Of a DNA stretch of 38,119 bases, positions 1-6,763 are shown piece after piece; the first letter of the stretch is position 1; each line of letters starts with the position of its first letter. This DNA is from an uncultured Bacteroidales bacterium (GTDB lineage: Bacteria; Bacteroidota; Bacteroidia; Bacteroidales; Bacteroidaceae): the NCBI GenBank assembly GCA_902778265.1, contig CACYXI010000021.1, positions 1 through 38,119 on the forward strand, read 5' to 3'. The position numbers were made by a program, and so were the translations under genes. The notes beneath the pieces are model-generated. The model had not been told where the DNA came from. It saw only the letters and a program-made list of their open reading frames with translations, and ran no database searches.

Positions 1-1
1 G

Positions 2-448
2 GTTAAGCGTATCGCTTACTCTAATGGTCCACGTGCAGCAGTAAACTGCTACGGTGCTGACGACGTTCGTGAGGGTGTAGCTATCATGTGGAAGGAAGAC
101 GTTGACGTATCAATTACTGGTAACTCAACAAACCCAACACGTTTCCAGCACCCAACAGCTGGTACATACAAGAAGGAGCGCATTCGTGCTGGTAAGCCAT
201 ACTTCTCAGTAGCTTCAGGTGGTGGTACAGGTCGTACACTTCACCCAGATAACATGGCTGCTGGTCCTGCTTCTTATGGTATGACAGATACACTCGGCCG
301 TATGCACTCTGATGCTCAGTTCGCTGGTTCTTCTTCAGTTCCTGCACACGTAGAGATGATGGGCTTCCTCGGTATTGGTAACAACCCAATGGTAGGTTGC
401 TCAGTAGCTTGCGCAGTAAACGTTGACCTCGCTCTGAACAAGAAGTAA
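2..448 (+). CDS. GGGtGRT-family protein, C-terminal part
   Basis: The reading frame is open from base 2 and ends at TAA 446-448, so the gene starts before the window. The last ~148 residues are visible. They contain the segment GGGTGRTLHPDN (codons around 220-255), followed by a conserved run rich in Gly, Met, Ser and Asn (AGSSSVPAHVEMMGFLGIG). This is the signature of the uncharacterised bacterial family named GGGtGRT after its motif. Its biochemical role is not known to me. From general knowledge it is often found near iron-sulfur cluster assembly genes, but the upstream neighbour is outside the window. No signal peptide can be judged. A strong hairpin terminator follows at 477, so this is the last gene of its unit. 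Codon use is highly biased towards a few codons, as in strongly expressed genes. Family call is fairly sure, function open. Confidence 0.8.
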   Translation, partial: VKRIAYSNGPRAAVNCYGADDVREGVAIMWKEDVDVSITGNSTNPTRFQHPTAGTYKKERIRAGKPYFSVASGGGTGRTLHPDNMAAGPASYGMTDTLGRMHSDAQFAGSSSVPAHVEMMGFLGIGNNPMVGCSVACAVNVDLALNKK

Positions 449-476
449 TTACACAATAGGTTGATTCTTTTATAAG

Positions 477-511
477 TCTCCCATAATCCAGAAAGATTGT
501 GGGAGATTTTC
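477..511 (+). terminator. Intrinsic terminator of the GGGtGRT gene
   Basis: TCTCCCATAATC (477-488) pairs with GATTGTGGGAGA (495-506) with one G:U pair and a six-base loop, followed by TTTT. It lies 30 bases after the stop codon. Confidence 0.85.
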
Positions 512-750
512 TGTTCTTGATAGTGAGGTATTGGTGTCATTAATATAATAACATGATGAAAAAATGATACTGTAATAAAGGAAAAGTTATAACATCATTA
601 TCTCTTCTCCCACATTTCTATTCTCTGTATTAGCAATAAGCATTTAACTTTCCACGCATCAAGACATGTATTTGAGGCTGTTTTAGTCAGATTTGGGCGG
701 ATTTAGTCAGATTTAACTGATAAAAAGCATCTTCTTTATTAAAATTTGTG
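512..750. other. Intergenic gap without a recognised gene
   Basis: AT-rich spacer between the GGGtGRT terminator and the promoter of the antitoxin gene. The only structure seen is a 12-base direct repeat TTAGTCAGATTT at 683-694 and 703-714. No convincing ORF or RNA gene is visible. Confidence 0.5.
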
Positions 751-758
751 TAATTTTG
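751..758 (+). promoter_or_regulatory. Bacteroidetes -7 box for the Panacea antitoxin gene
   Basis: TAATTTTG matches TAnnTTTG. It lies 43 bases before the ATG at 802. No clear TTTG -33 box is present at the usual distance, which would suit a regulated promoter. Confidence 0.5.
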
Positions 759-801
759 TAGCGCGAAAAGAAAAAAAATGAAATTCAAGTATTAAGAAAC
801 T

Positions 802-1341
802 ATGAAAACAGTTGATATCAAAGACTATGCAACCTACGTTGGCATTACAATGCTAATGAAGGGACTTACTGTTAGTCCACTTAAATTGCAGAAGATCCTG
901 TATTATGAGCAGGCTTGGCATATGGTAGGCTTTGGTAGAGAGAATACGCTGTTTGCTAATGCGCCAGAGGCATGGGTAAACGGTCCTGTATATCCAGAAA
1001 TCTACCATATTTATAAAGACATGGTTCCTGGCATGTGCGATCATCTGAAATATGATAATTTCAATACAGATGAAGAAAATGCAAGTAAAAAGAGCATGGA
1101 ATTGGTAGAGAAAATGCAACTTGATAAGGATGAAATCAACTTAACCGAACAGGTTATTATGCTTTATGGCTCAAAGACACAGAACCAATTGATTTTGTTG
1201 ACTCATAGCGAAAAACCTTGGAGTGAGAAACGAGAAGGTTTAATGCCATACGAGTATTCAAACAATCCAATTTCTTTGGATTGTATGCATGATTACTACA
1301 AGACACGTTATGATCGTAATAGAACAAAGAAAGGGGCATGA
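802..1341 (+). CDS. Panacea-domain (SocA-like, DUF4065) antitoxin
   Basis: 179 residues. The N-terminal half (about residues 15-75) carries the hallmarks of the SocA/Panacea domain: SPLKLQKILYYEQAW, then a segment ending WVNGPVYPEIYHIYKD. This domain is known as the antitoxin half of many two-gene toxin-antitoxin pairs and can neutralise very different toxins. SocA itself is a ClpXP adaptor for its toxin. The protein is cytoplasmic, without signal peptide or membrane segments. Its stop codon overlaps the start of the next gene (ATGA at 1338-1341), the usual translational coupling of an antitoxin and its toxin. It probably also represses its own promoter, as many antitoxins do, but no operator is clear. 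This reading frame is intact, while the partner is broken by a frameshift. Confidence 0.85.
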   Translation: MKTVDIKDYATYVGITMLMKGLTVSPLKLQKILYYEQAWHMVGFGRENTLFANAPEAWVNGPVYPEIYHIYKDMVPGMCDHLKYDNFNTDEENASKKSMELVEKMQLDKDEINLTEQVIMLYGSKTQNQLILLTHSEKPWSEKREGLMPYEYSNNPISLDCMHDYYKTRYDRNRTKKGA

Positions 1342-1842
1342 TAAATTTATCGCAATTAGATACAGAATATGTACAACCAGCGAGCCTTGGTGAACGCTTA
1401 ACAGATGAGGATCTTGTAGATTCTCAAGATCAGTGTATATCTGTTCAATATAATGCGATAGACCTTGGTGATACAAAGTATGGTTTTAATCAAGGTTTTG
1501 AAGGCAATGAGGCTAATTCGTATTTTGAGCGTATGAAAGAGTTCTATGAGAATACATTAAATAAAATCAGGGATAACGCAAGCTACAAATTACATTTCAA
1601 CAGGTCTGATATTCGTGGAAATCTTAAGGAATTGTTTGATTCAATAAATCCCAATATTGCAAAAGTCAACCCTTTGATTTTTCACTTTGCTCTTGATCCT
1701 GACAATAAGAACTTTGCAGATAGAAAAAAGAATATCCGTAATCCTCGCGTATATTTTTATGGTAGGTAGAAACGGTATGATACATGTTCTTTTCTTTGAT
1801 CCTTATCATGAGATAAATCCAATAAAGAAAGATATAAAATAA
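1338..1842 (+). pseudogene. Partner (probable toxin) of the Panacea antitoxin, frameshifted near the 3' end
   Basis: The frame opening at ATG 1338 codes for 143 residues and stops at TAG 1767-1769. The stop falls directly in a tandem GGTA duplication (GGTAGGTA, 1761-1768). Deleting one GGTA restores the frame, so that the protein would read on as YFYGRNGMIHVLFFDPYHEI and end at TAA 1840-1842, just before the terminator. The continuation has the look of a real protein end. I do not recognise the fold; position and overlap make it the toxin of a PanAT-like pair by inference. As it stands the product lacks its last ~25 residues and may be inactive. The alternative is that the short form is functional, or that the duplication acts as a phase switch. 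Confidence 0.7.
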
Positions 1843-1870
1843 AGCAGCCTCTTGAGCTGCTTTATTTTTC
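1840..1870 (+). terminator. Intrinsic terminator of the Panacea module
   Basis: AAAGCAGC (1841-1848) and GCTGCTTT (1856-1863) form a perfect stem with a seven-base loop, followed by ATTTTTC. It coincides with the restored stop codon of the frameshifted gene, supporting 1842 as the ancestral gene end. Confidence 0.85.
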
Positions 1871-1953
1871 CTGTCGGTTTAAGGGCTTTAATAATCAAGT
1901 ATGAAATAAAGAAATAAAACATCGAAAAAATCAAATAAAACGTAAAAAAAGAA

Positions 1954-1961
1954 TAATTTTG
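1954..1961 (+). promoter_or_regulatory. TAnnTTTG -7 box in a gene-poor region
   Basis: TAATTTTG, 34 bases before a short ORF at 1996. The -33 region is AT-rich without a clear TTTG. Confidence 0.35.
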
Positions 1962-1995
1962 CAATCTCTAAGTTTGCAAAACGAATATTTTTACA

Positions 1996-2082
1996 ATGTT
2001 TCATTACGAAATATACAAGAAAAACGATCGTAAAGCCGTCTTTATGTTTGATGATAGGATAGGAGTTCGTCTTGTTAGCTGA
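1996..2082 (+). CDS. Possible 28-residue peptide or gene remnant
   Basis: A short ORF beginning MFHYEIYKKNDRKAVF and ending at TGA 2080-2082. Its residue mix is protein-like, and it sits behind a -7 box at the usual distance. I do not recognise it. It may be the remaining N-terminus of a lost gene, because the sequence behind it becomes simple pyrimidine-rich repeats. Low confidence. Confidence 0.25.
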   Translation: MFHYEIYKKNDRKAVFMFDDRIGVRLVS

Positions 2083-2128
2083 AAGTTTATGGATAGTCGG
2101 ATAGTCATTTTCCGAGATATATGTAGGT

Positions 2129-2180
2129 TCGCTTCTCCTTCGCTTCTCCTTCGCTTGTAATCCGCTTCAAATCCGTACCA
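2129..2180 (+). repeat. 11-base tandem repeats, two vocabularies
   Basis: TTCGCTTCTCC is repeated at 2129 and 2140 with a decayed third unit at 2151. It is followed by an 11-base AATCCG-type repeat (AATCCGCTTCA, AATCCGTACCA). The same AATCCG word in 11-base units recurs at 15913-15955. Confidence 0.55.
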
Positions 2181-2300
2181 AAGTCGGTGCAAATCCCATT
2201 CGGCTATACGAGCATTAGCGGTGTGATAGCGGAAGTGCAAAGCAAGTAATAGGGCGAGGGAAATAAGTTCAATTTGCAATGTCTGTATTACAAGTGCGAT

Positions 2301-2621
2301 TTTTTTTTAGAATTAAACGCTAAACACGTACACACCCAGGAAAATCGCCCGTAAATATACTGATTACCAATAATTTAAAAGCGTGTACGTGTTTGTCTAA
2401 CATGTACACAACACGTACACGGGTCGTCACGCTTCATAAATTTACGTAATGAGCAGAAAGATACACAAAAATATACTTTTGTGCAAAAAATGTGTACATG
2501 ATGTGTACGTGTTGTGTATGTGTTTTATAAACACGTACACGCTTTGAACTGTTTAATACACAGATTATTGCAACGCTAATATGGCTCTGTGTACGTGTTT
2601 GGCGTTTAATTCTAAAAAAAA
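2301..2621. repeat. Element bounded by 34-bp inverted repeats with internal CACGTACAC words
   Basis: Bases 2301-2334 and 2588-2621 are reverse complements over 34 positions with a single T/C difference; both outer ends are T/A octamers followed by AGAATTAAACGC. Inside, a second inverted pair (2378-2394 and 2529-2545, 17 bases, perfect) and several further copies of ACACGTACAC or its complement occur, around 2400-2420 and 2490-2520. No ORF of note lies inside. It has the form of a miniature inverted-repeat element or a long nested cruciform. Target-site duplications are not obvious by eye. Confidence 0.75.
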
Positions 2622-2778
2622 GTTACAACCTGGAAAAAAGCTTGTGTACAACGTGGATAGAAAAGTAAATGTTCCTTACTTGTTAGAAAGTAAATTATCA
2701 GAAAATTAAAACCAGTAAATTATTTTTCTAAGTAAGTAGTCAAATTTAATTCTTGATTTTCAGGACGCAGAAAAACAA

Positions 2779-2898
2779 GAATTAATGCGATATTAATGTG
2801 ATATTTGTGGAAATTAATGTCCTCACGAAGTGAAAATATATAATATCGCATTAATAACACATTAATTCCGCATTAATTTTTTTATCGTACAGGTCGAA
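2779..2898. repeat. ATTAAT-rich dispersed repeat, copy A
   Basis: About 120 bases sharing most positions with 5813-5934, from GAATTAATGCGATATTAATG at the left to ATCGTACAGGTCGAAA at the right. It is imperfectly palindromic, with a small central hairpin around a TCAC/GTGA pair. No coding potential. Confidence 0.7.
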
Positions 2899-2979
2899 AT
2901 AATTCTGTATATTTATTATCCCAATGCTTTGTTGTTGAAACGCAAATGATGGGGGAGGTTACTTTTTCTTGTGCTATTA

Positions 2980-3011
2980 TTTGGTGGTTTGTATGGAAAT
3001 ATGTATCTTTG
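2980..3011 (+). promoter_or_regulatory. Promoter of the MscS gene
   Basis: TTTG at 2980-2983, 20 bases, then TATCTTTG at 3004-3011: a full match to the Bacteroidetes -33/-7 consensus. The ATG at 3050 follows 38 bases later. Confidence 0.75.
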
Positions 3012-3049
3012 TGGCATGATTTTTATTAACATTAAAACCTGAAAAGAAA

Positions 3050-3898
3050 ATGGAAGAAATTGATTTCACCAAGACCGCTTCGGAGCTTATGAGTGATAAG
3101 GCTCTGGAGACTATGATGCAGTATTGCGTTACTTTCGGTAAGAACATCCTTGCCGCCCTGGTTATCTACTTTGTTGGTAGGTTCATCATCTCAAAACTGA
3201 CACGACTGTTGCGTGCCATTATGCAGAAGAAACAGATTGAGCCATCGCTCTATTCGTTCCTCGACAGTCTGGTGACTTTCTGCCTGCATTTCGTACTTAT
3301 CATCGCTATCGTTGGTGTTCTGGGCATAGAGACAAGCTCGTTTGTCGCTTTGTTTGCTTCTGTTGGTGTTGCTATTGGTATGGCGCTGAGCGGTACGTTG
3401 CAGAACTTTGCCGGCGGTGTTATGATACTATTGTTCCGTCCGTTCCGTGTGGGCGATTTCATTGAGGCACAAGGTTATAGTGGTACGGTAAAGCAGATAC
3501 AGATTTTCAGTACCATCCTCACTACGGTCGATAATCAGACTATCATCATCCCTAATGGAGGGTTGTCAACAGGCAGTATGAAGAACTATTCAAAACAGCC
3601 TTACCGTCGTGTGGATATTGATGTTGAGGTGGCATACGGTTCAAAGCCAGAAGCCGTTCGTAAGGTTTTGCTTGATATTTGTGCGAAGGATGCCAGAATC
3701 ATGACACAGGATCCAATGAAACCATATATTCCAATGACTTCCATGGGTTCAAGTGCTATTGTTTTTCAGGTGCGTGTATGGACGGAATCTGCCAATTATT
3801 GGGCTGTAAAGTTTGATACCACCGAGATTATTTACAAGAGACTTGCTGAGGAGGGTATAGAGATTCCATTCCAGCAGATAGATGTGCACATGCGCTAA
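3050..3898 (+). CDS. MscS-family mechanosensitive channel
   Basis: 282 residues, close to the 286 of E. coli MscS. Three hydrophobic segments lie at about residues 28-48, 70-92 and 96-126. The third runs into the family hallmark GTLQNFAGGVMILLFRPF, followed by VGDFIEAQGYSGTV and the beta-domain motif IIIPNG. The rest is the cytoplasmic alpha/beta cage. It is an inner-membrane channel that opens under membrane tension and lets out solutes during hypo-osmotic shock. The start is fixed by a full promoter 38 bases upstream. It is a single-gene unit, ending against a 34-bp inverted repeat that separates it from the convergent barrel gene. Sure of family. Confidence 0.93.
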   Translation: MEEIDFTKTASELMSDKALETMMQYCVTFGKNILAALVIYFVGRFIISKLTRLLRAIMQKKQIEPSLYSFLDSLVTFCLHFVLIIAIVGVLGIETSSFVALFASVGVAIGMALSGTLQNFAGGVMILLFRPFRVGDFIEAQGYSGTVKQIQIFSTILTTVDNQTIIIPNGGLSTGSMKNYSKQPYRRVDIDVEVAYGSKPEAVRKVLLDICAKDARIMTQDPMKPYIPMTSMGSSAIVFQVRVWTESANYWAVKFDTTEIIYKRLAEEGIEIPFQQIDVHMR

Positions 3899-3906
3899 TC
3901 TAAGTT

Positions 3907-4020
3907 AAAAGTGAAGAGTGAAAAGTGAAGAATTTAAGTTTGTATTGCAGTATAAGATTGACAATCGTCTTTTAGCAATAAAATGTAACTTAAATTCTTC
4001 ACTTTTCACTCTTCACTTTT
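3907..4020. repeat. Perfect 34-bp long inverted repeat, likely bidirectional terminator
   Basis: Bases 3907-3940 and 3987-4020 are perfect reverse complements. Each arm is built from the seven-base word GTGAARA repeated three times. The arms begin 8 bases after the MscS stop and end 8 bases before the stop of the opposing gene, so the repeat and its 46-base loop fill the convergent junction. Confidence 0.85.
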
Positions 4021-4028
4021 CACTTCTA

Positions 4029-4640
4029 TTACTTGATCGGCAACTTGTATCCTACCGTGAACTGGAATACGAAGTTCGTGGAACGCTTGTTGTTGAACTT
4101 CATGGCATCTGTAATTCCGATGTTGTAACGGAGGTCGAAGACGAGGTTGTTCTTTGTCTCGTATGAAATGCCGACTGGGAGTGATACCGTTACAGGGCGA
4201 AGTAGGATTCCATTACCATATTCATCAATTGCTGCATCGTCAAGGTCGCATTCCTTACCGTTAATTGTTCCCTTGGCATTGAGATTGATGCCAGGCTGAA
4301 GACCAACCTTGAGAGTTATGCCGTAATCCCAGTAATAGTTAGCAATTATAGGGATATTAAGATAATCGAGCTTTATCGTTCCCTCAGACCATTCGCTGTG
4401 AGCCTTGGTTCCCTGCTGAGAATATAAGGCTGCGATTGAAACAGAGAAATCTGGGATAATCTGGTAGCCGAGTTCAGCACCTGCGGCAAGTCCAATGCGG
4501 TAGTCGCTTTTCTCGAAAGTTGACATGTTGGCTGCATTTATACCAATCTTAGGAGTCAGGGTCAGAGTGCCCACTTCGTTCTGGGCAAATCCTGAAATAC
4601 TTGTAAGCACGAGGGCTACAATAGCAAAAAACTTTTTCAT
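4029..4640 (-). CDS. Outer membrane beta-barrel protein (PorT-like)
   Basis: 203 residues. The N-terminus MKKFFAIVALVLTSISGFAQ is a signal peptide with cleavage likely after residue 19. The mature part shows alternating barrel strands and the pattern KIGINAANM...GLAAGAELGYQI typical of the small Bacteroidetes outer membrane beta-barrel domain, ending in an aromatic-containing last strand (FQFTVGYKLPIK). Function is unknown; such proteins are small barrels of the outer membrane. It is a paralogue of the divergent gene at 4967, with the same signal-peptide ending SGFAQ and the same domain order. A full promoter lies 29-60 bases upstream. Confidence 0.85.
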   Translation of the reverse strand: MKKFFAIVALVLTSISGFAQNEVGTLTLTPKIGINAANMSTFEKSDYRIGLAAGAELGYQIIPDFSVSIAALYSQQGTKAHSEWSEGTIKLDYLNIPIIANYYWDYGITLKVGLQPGINLNAKGTINGKECDLDDAAIDEYGNGILLRPVTVSLPVGISYETKNNLVFDLRYNIGITDAMKFNNKRSTNFVFQFTVGYKLPIK

Positions 4641-4668
4641 CTTTTAGGGTTTTGTGTGAATTTTGGTG

Positions 4669-4700
4669 CAAAAGTACACATTCTTTCTCATTCTGCCAAA
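4669..4700 (-). promoter_or_regulatory. Promoter of the minus-strand barrel gene
   Basis: Read on the minus strand: TTTG (4700-4697), 20 bases, TACTTTTG (4676-4669). The ATG at 4640 follows 28 bases later. Confidence 0.75.
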
Positions 4701-4726
4701 TGTTTTACCTTTTTTATGCACAATAG

Positions 4727-4758
4727 TTTGTGAAGTTGAGATTTTTTTGTTAACTTTG
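4727..4758 (+). promoter_or_regulatory. Promoter of the plus-strand barrel gene
   Basis: TTTG at 4727-4730, 20 bases, TAACTTTG at 4751-4758. The predicted transcript starts near 4765, exactly at the first of two tandem hairpin repeats, and leaves a leader of about 200 bases before the ATG at 4967. Confidence 0.75.
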
Positions 4759-4917
4759 CACACGAAAAATATAAAACGTGCGCCAGCCCTTGGGCTGACT
4801 CGCACTATTTTTCGTGAGCGAGGATGCTTCGCACGTTGCACACGAAAAATATAAAACGTGCGCCAGCCTTGGGGCAGACCCGCACTATTTTTCGTGCGCG
4901 AGGATTGCTTTGCGCGT
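4757..4917 (+). ncRNA. Leader RNA with two tandem ~80-base hairpin repeats
   Basis: Two direct repeats (4757-4836 and 4837-4917). In copy 1, CACGAAAAATA (4761-4771) pairs with TATTTTTCGTG (4806-4816); inside it GTGCG pairs with CGCAC and AGCCC with GGGCT. Copy 2 keeps the outer stem and the GTGCG/CGCAC stem, with changed bases in the inner loop. A short GCGA/TCGC-type hairpin follows each. As the promoter lies immediately upstream, the repeats would be transcribed as the 5' leader of the barrel gene at 4967. Regulatory role is inferred. Confidence 0.65.
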
Positions 4918-4966
4918 TGTATATGGTAAGCGGTATATTGTTGGAAACAAGTTATAAGACTGATCA

Positions 4967-5674
4967 ATGAAGAAATTTATTATGTTGGCGAGCATGATGC
5001 TTGCTTGTATATCTGGGTTTGCCCAGATGCAACCGGGAGTGTTCTCTATCACTCCAGAGATTGGGGCTAACATTGCAACTATGTCTAATTCGGGAAAGGC
5101 TAACAGTCGTATTGCCTTTGCTGCTGGTGTCGATTTCGAGTACCAGATTAACCGTCAGTTCTCTTTCGGTCTCGGTGCAACCTATTCACAGCAGGGTGTT
5201 TCCGACGATCCTTGGACTTTGAAGACAGATTATCTCAATCTGCCTGTAACGATTAACTACTACCCAGTTGCAGGTCTCGGCATCTTTGTAGGTGTTGAGC
5301 CTGGAATACTGATGCGCAAGAAGGCAGAGTTCTCATATGGTATCAAGTCTGGTGTAGTTAATCTGAATAACACCTATGACATCACCGAAATGTTGAGAGA
5401 AGAATATCCAGAAAAGTTTACTTATGATGGAATTTGTAGTCATAAGCATCTTTGTGCAAAGAGTGGGGTGCTTGCTCTGCCTATCGGTGTAAACTATGAA
5501 TTCGACCATTGTGTATTCGGTATCAAGTACAGCATCGGTCTTGGCAATGCTATTGCAGGAACTGGTGTTAGCTGTACGCATAATGTCTTCCAGATCTCAC
5601 TCGGATATAAGTTCAATGTCTTTGGTGATGTCAGGAAGGTGGTAGAGGTTGATAAGAAAGACGAAAATAAATAA
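4967..5674 (+). CDS. Outer membrane beta-barrel protein (PorT-like), paralogue
   Basis: 235 residues with signal peptide MKKFIMLASMMLACISGFAQ. The mature region follows the same order as the divergent gene (ITPEIGANIATM, FAAGVDFEYQI, ATYSQQGV, LKTDYLNLPVTINYY, ..., FQISLGYKF), with an insertion of ~30 residues containing two cysteines around residues 163 and 168 (GICSHKHLC) and another at CTHN near 204. The last ~20 residues are charged and extend past the final strand. Probably an outer membrane protein of unknown role. Expression is likely governed by the ~200-base leader with two tandem hairpins. The pair at 4029 and 4967 looks like an inverted duplication. Confidence 0.85.
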   Translation: MKKFIMLASMMLACISGFAQMQPGVFSITPEIGANIATMSNSGKANSRIAFAAGVDFEYQINRQFSFGLGATYSQQGVSDDPWTLKTDYLNLPVTINYYPVAGLGIFVGVEPGILMRKKAEFSYGIKSGVVNLNNTYDITEMLREEYPEKFTYDGICSHKHLCAKSGVLALPIGVNYEFDHCVFGIKYSIGLGNAIAGTGVSCTHNVFQISLGYKFNVFGDVRKVVEVDKKDENK

Positions 5675-5693
5675 GTTCAATCAGTACGGTTGA

Positions 5694-5934
5694 AATATTA
5701 ATGTTTCAATTAACGTCTTAATTAGCGTGTTACAGGAAAAAGCCTTACGGCGAAACATTAATTATGACGTTAATCTAAACATTAATTCGGACATTAATAT
5801 TTTCATGAAAAGGAATTAATGCGATATTAATGTGGAATTTATGATAATTAATGTTTCACTCACAGAGTGAAAACATATAATATCACATTAATAATACATT
5901 AATTTCGCATTAACTCATAATCGTACAGGTCGAA
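5694..5934. repeat. ATTAAT-rich dispersed repeats: palindromic module plus copy B
   Basis: 5694-5801 is an imperfect palindrome beginning AATATTAATGT and ending ACATTAATATT. 5813-5934 is a second copy of the repeat at 2779-2898, roughly four bases in five identical and with the same right end ATCGTACAGGTCGAAA. Copy B has a clear central hairpin TTTCACT/AGTGAAA. Together they fill the gap after the barrel gene. Confidence 0.7.
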
Positions 5935-5993
5935 ACGTAAAGGCGCTGAGAAGCAAAGAATAATAAACTTTGCGACTCAGCGTCTTTACGTTT
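5933..5993. terminator. Bidirectional hairpin between convergent genes
   Basis: AAACGTAAAGGCGCTGAG (5933-5950) pairs with CTCAGCGTCTTTACGTTT (5976-5993), one G:U. An inner stem GCAAAG/CTTTGC (5952-5957/5968-5973) follows. It abuts the dispersed repeat and ends 15 bases before the next gene's stop. Confidence 0.8.
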
Positions 5994-6008
5994 AGGAATA
6001 AATACAAT

Positions 6009-6650
6009 CTATTCGTCATTAAGCCATTTTATTGCTTCACCTTTTACGAGCCACGATGCTCCGAAGAGGTGGAGCAATATTATTTCTATAATCATCGTCC
6101 ACCAGCCTGGTGTCGGAATTATTACCAGAAGAACGAAGCACAGCTCCACGGCTATCATTCCCCATCCACAGAACTTATAGATCTTGTTGCGTATCTTCTT
6201 GCGGTCTGTCATTTCTCCACCTGTCTTTGTGAAGAGGAAAGCACTATTGTATGCCAATAGCAGGAAGAATAGGGCAGCGCAAGCTGTATGGAGTATGTTG
6301 GAGGTCTGAATTGGTATCTGGAAGAAACCGACGTGCGTGCCTGCCTCTATCCAACTTACCTTGCAAGGGAACAGTACTATTCCGAGTCCGAAGATACCGC
6401 TAAGCGAGGTTATGATGTTGTCGAGCTTGTCGTAGCCTACGTAGGTGATGAGTACCAGACTTGCAGGAATAAGAACCCCGACAAGGGCTGGCGACTGGTA
6501 ATAGGTGGCTGAGATACTCCACCACCATTCATTGCTTGGGTGAGAGGCAATGCCAGCAGAGAGCAATGCAAGCCAGGGAAGTACAACACCGAGGATTCCG
6601 CATAGGTTTCTTATGCGGAGATACATTTTCTTTTCTTTTGTTATTTCCAT
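6009..6650 (-). CDS. Six-helix integral membrane protein of unknown function
   Basis: 213 residues with about six hydrophobic segments (near residues 14-34, 55-72, 82-98, 117-138, 160-180 and 182-205). Between the first two is WWWSISATYY, a striking tryptophan-rich motif. There is no signal peptide cleavage site and no recognised catalytic motif. I cannot name the family; proteins of this appearance are annotated as hypothetical membrane proteins in Bacteroidetes. It is a single gene transcribed towards the barrel gene; no consensus promoter was found directly upstream. An alternative start is the Met at residue 9. Confidence 0.6.
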   Translation of the reverse strand: MEITKEKKMYLRIRNLCGILGVVLPWLALLSAGIASHPSNEWWWSISATYYQSPALVGVLIPASLVLITYVGYDKLDNIITSLSGIFGLGIVLFPCKVSWIEAGTHVGFFQIPIQTSNILHTACAALFFLLLAYNSAFLFTKTGGEMTDRKKIRNKIYKFCGWGMIAVELCFVLLVIIPTPGWWTMIIEIILLHLFGASWLVKGEAIKWLNDE

Positions 6651-6699
6651 CTTTATTTTTAGGTTTTAGTGTATAAATACGTGAGGCATTCTTATTTTA

Positions 6700-6740
6700 A
6701 ACGCAAAGGCACAGAGTTTTATTGTCTCTGAGCCTTTGCA
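6700..6740 (-). terminator. Terminator of the HD-GYP-like gene
   Basis: GCAAAGGC-CAGAG (6703-6716) pairs with CTCTG-GCCTTTGC (6726-6739). Read on the minus strand it is followed by GTTTAAAAT. It lies 24 bases after the stop at 6764. Confidence 0.75.
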
Positions 6741-6763
6741 ATATGATGATTATCGATACATCT

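Noticed and set aside
4757-4917. Two-unit repeat considered as a short CRISPR remnant
   Set aside because: Only two units of ~80 bases, each an internal hairpin in a transcribed leader; no cas genes in the window.
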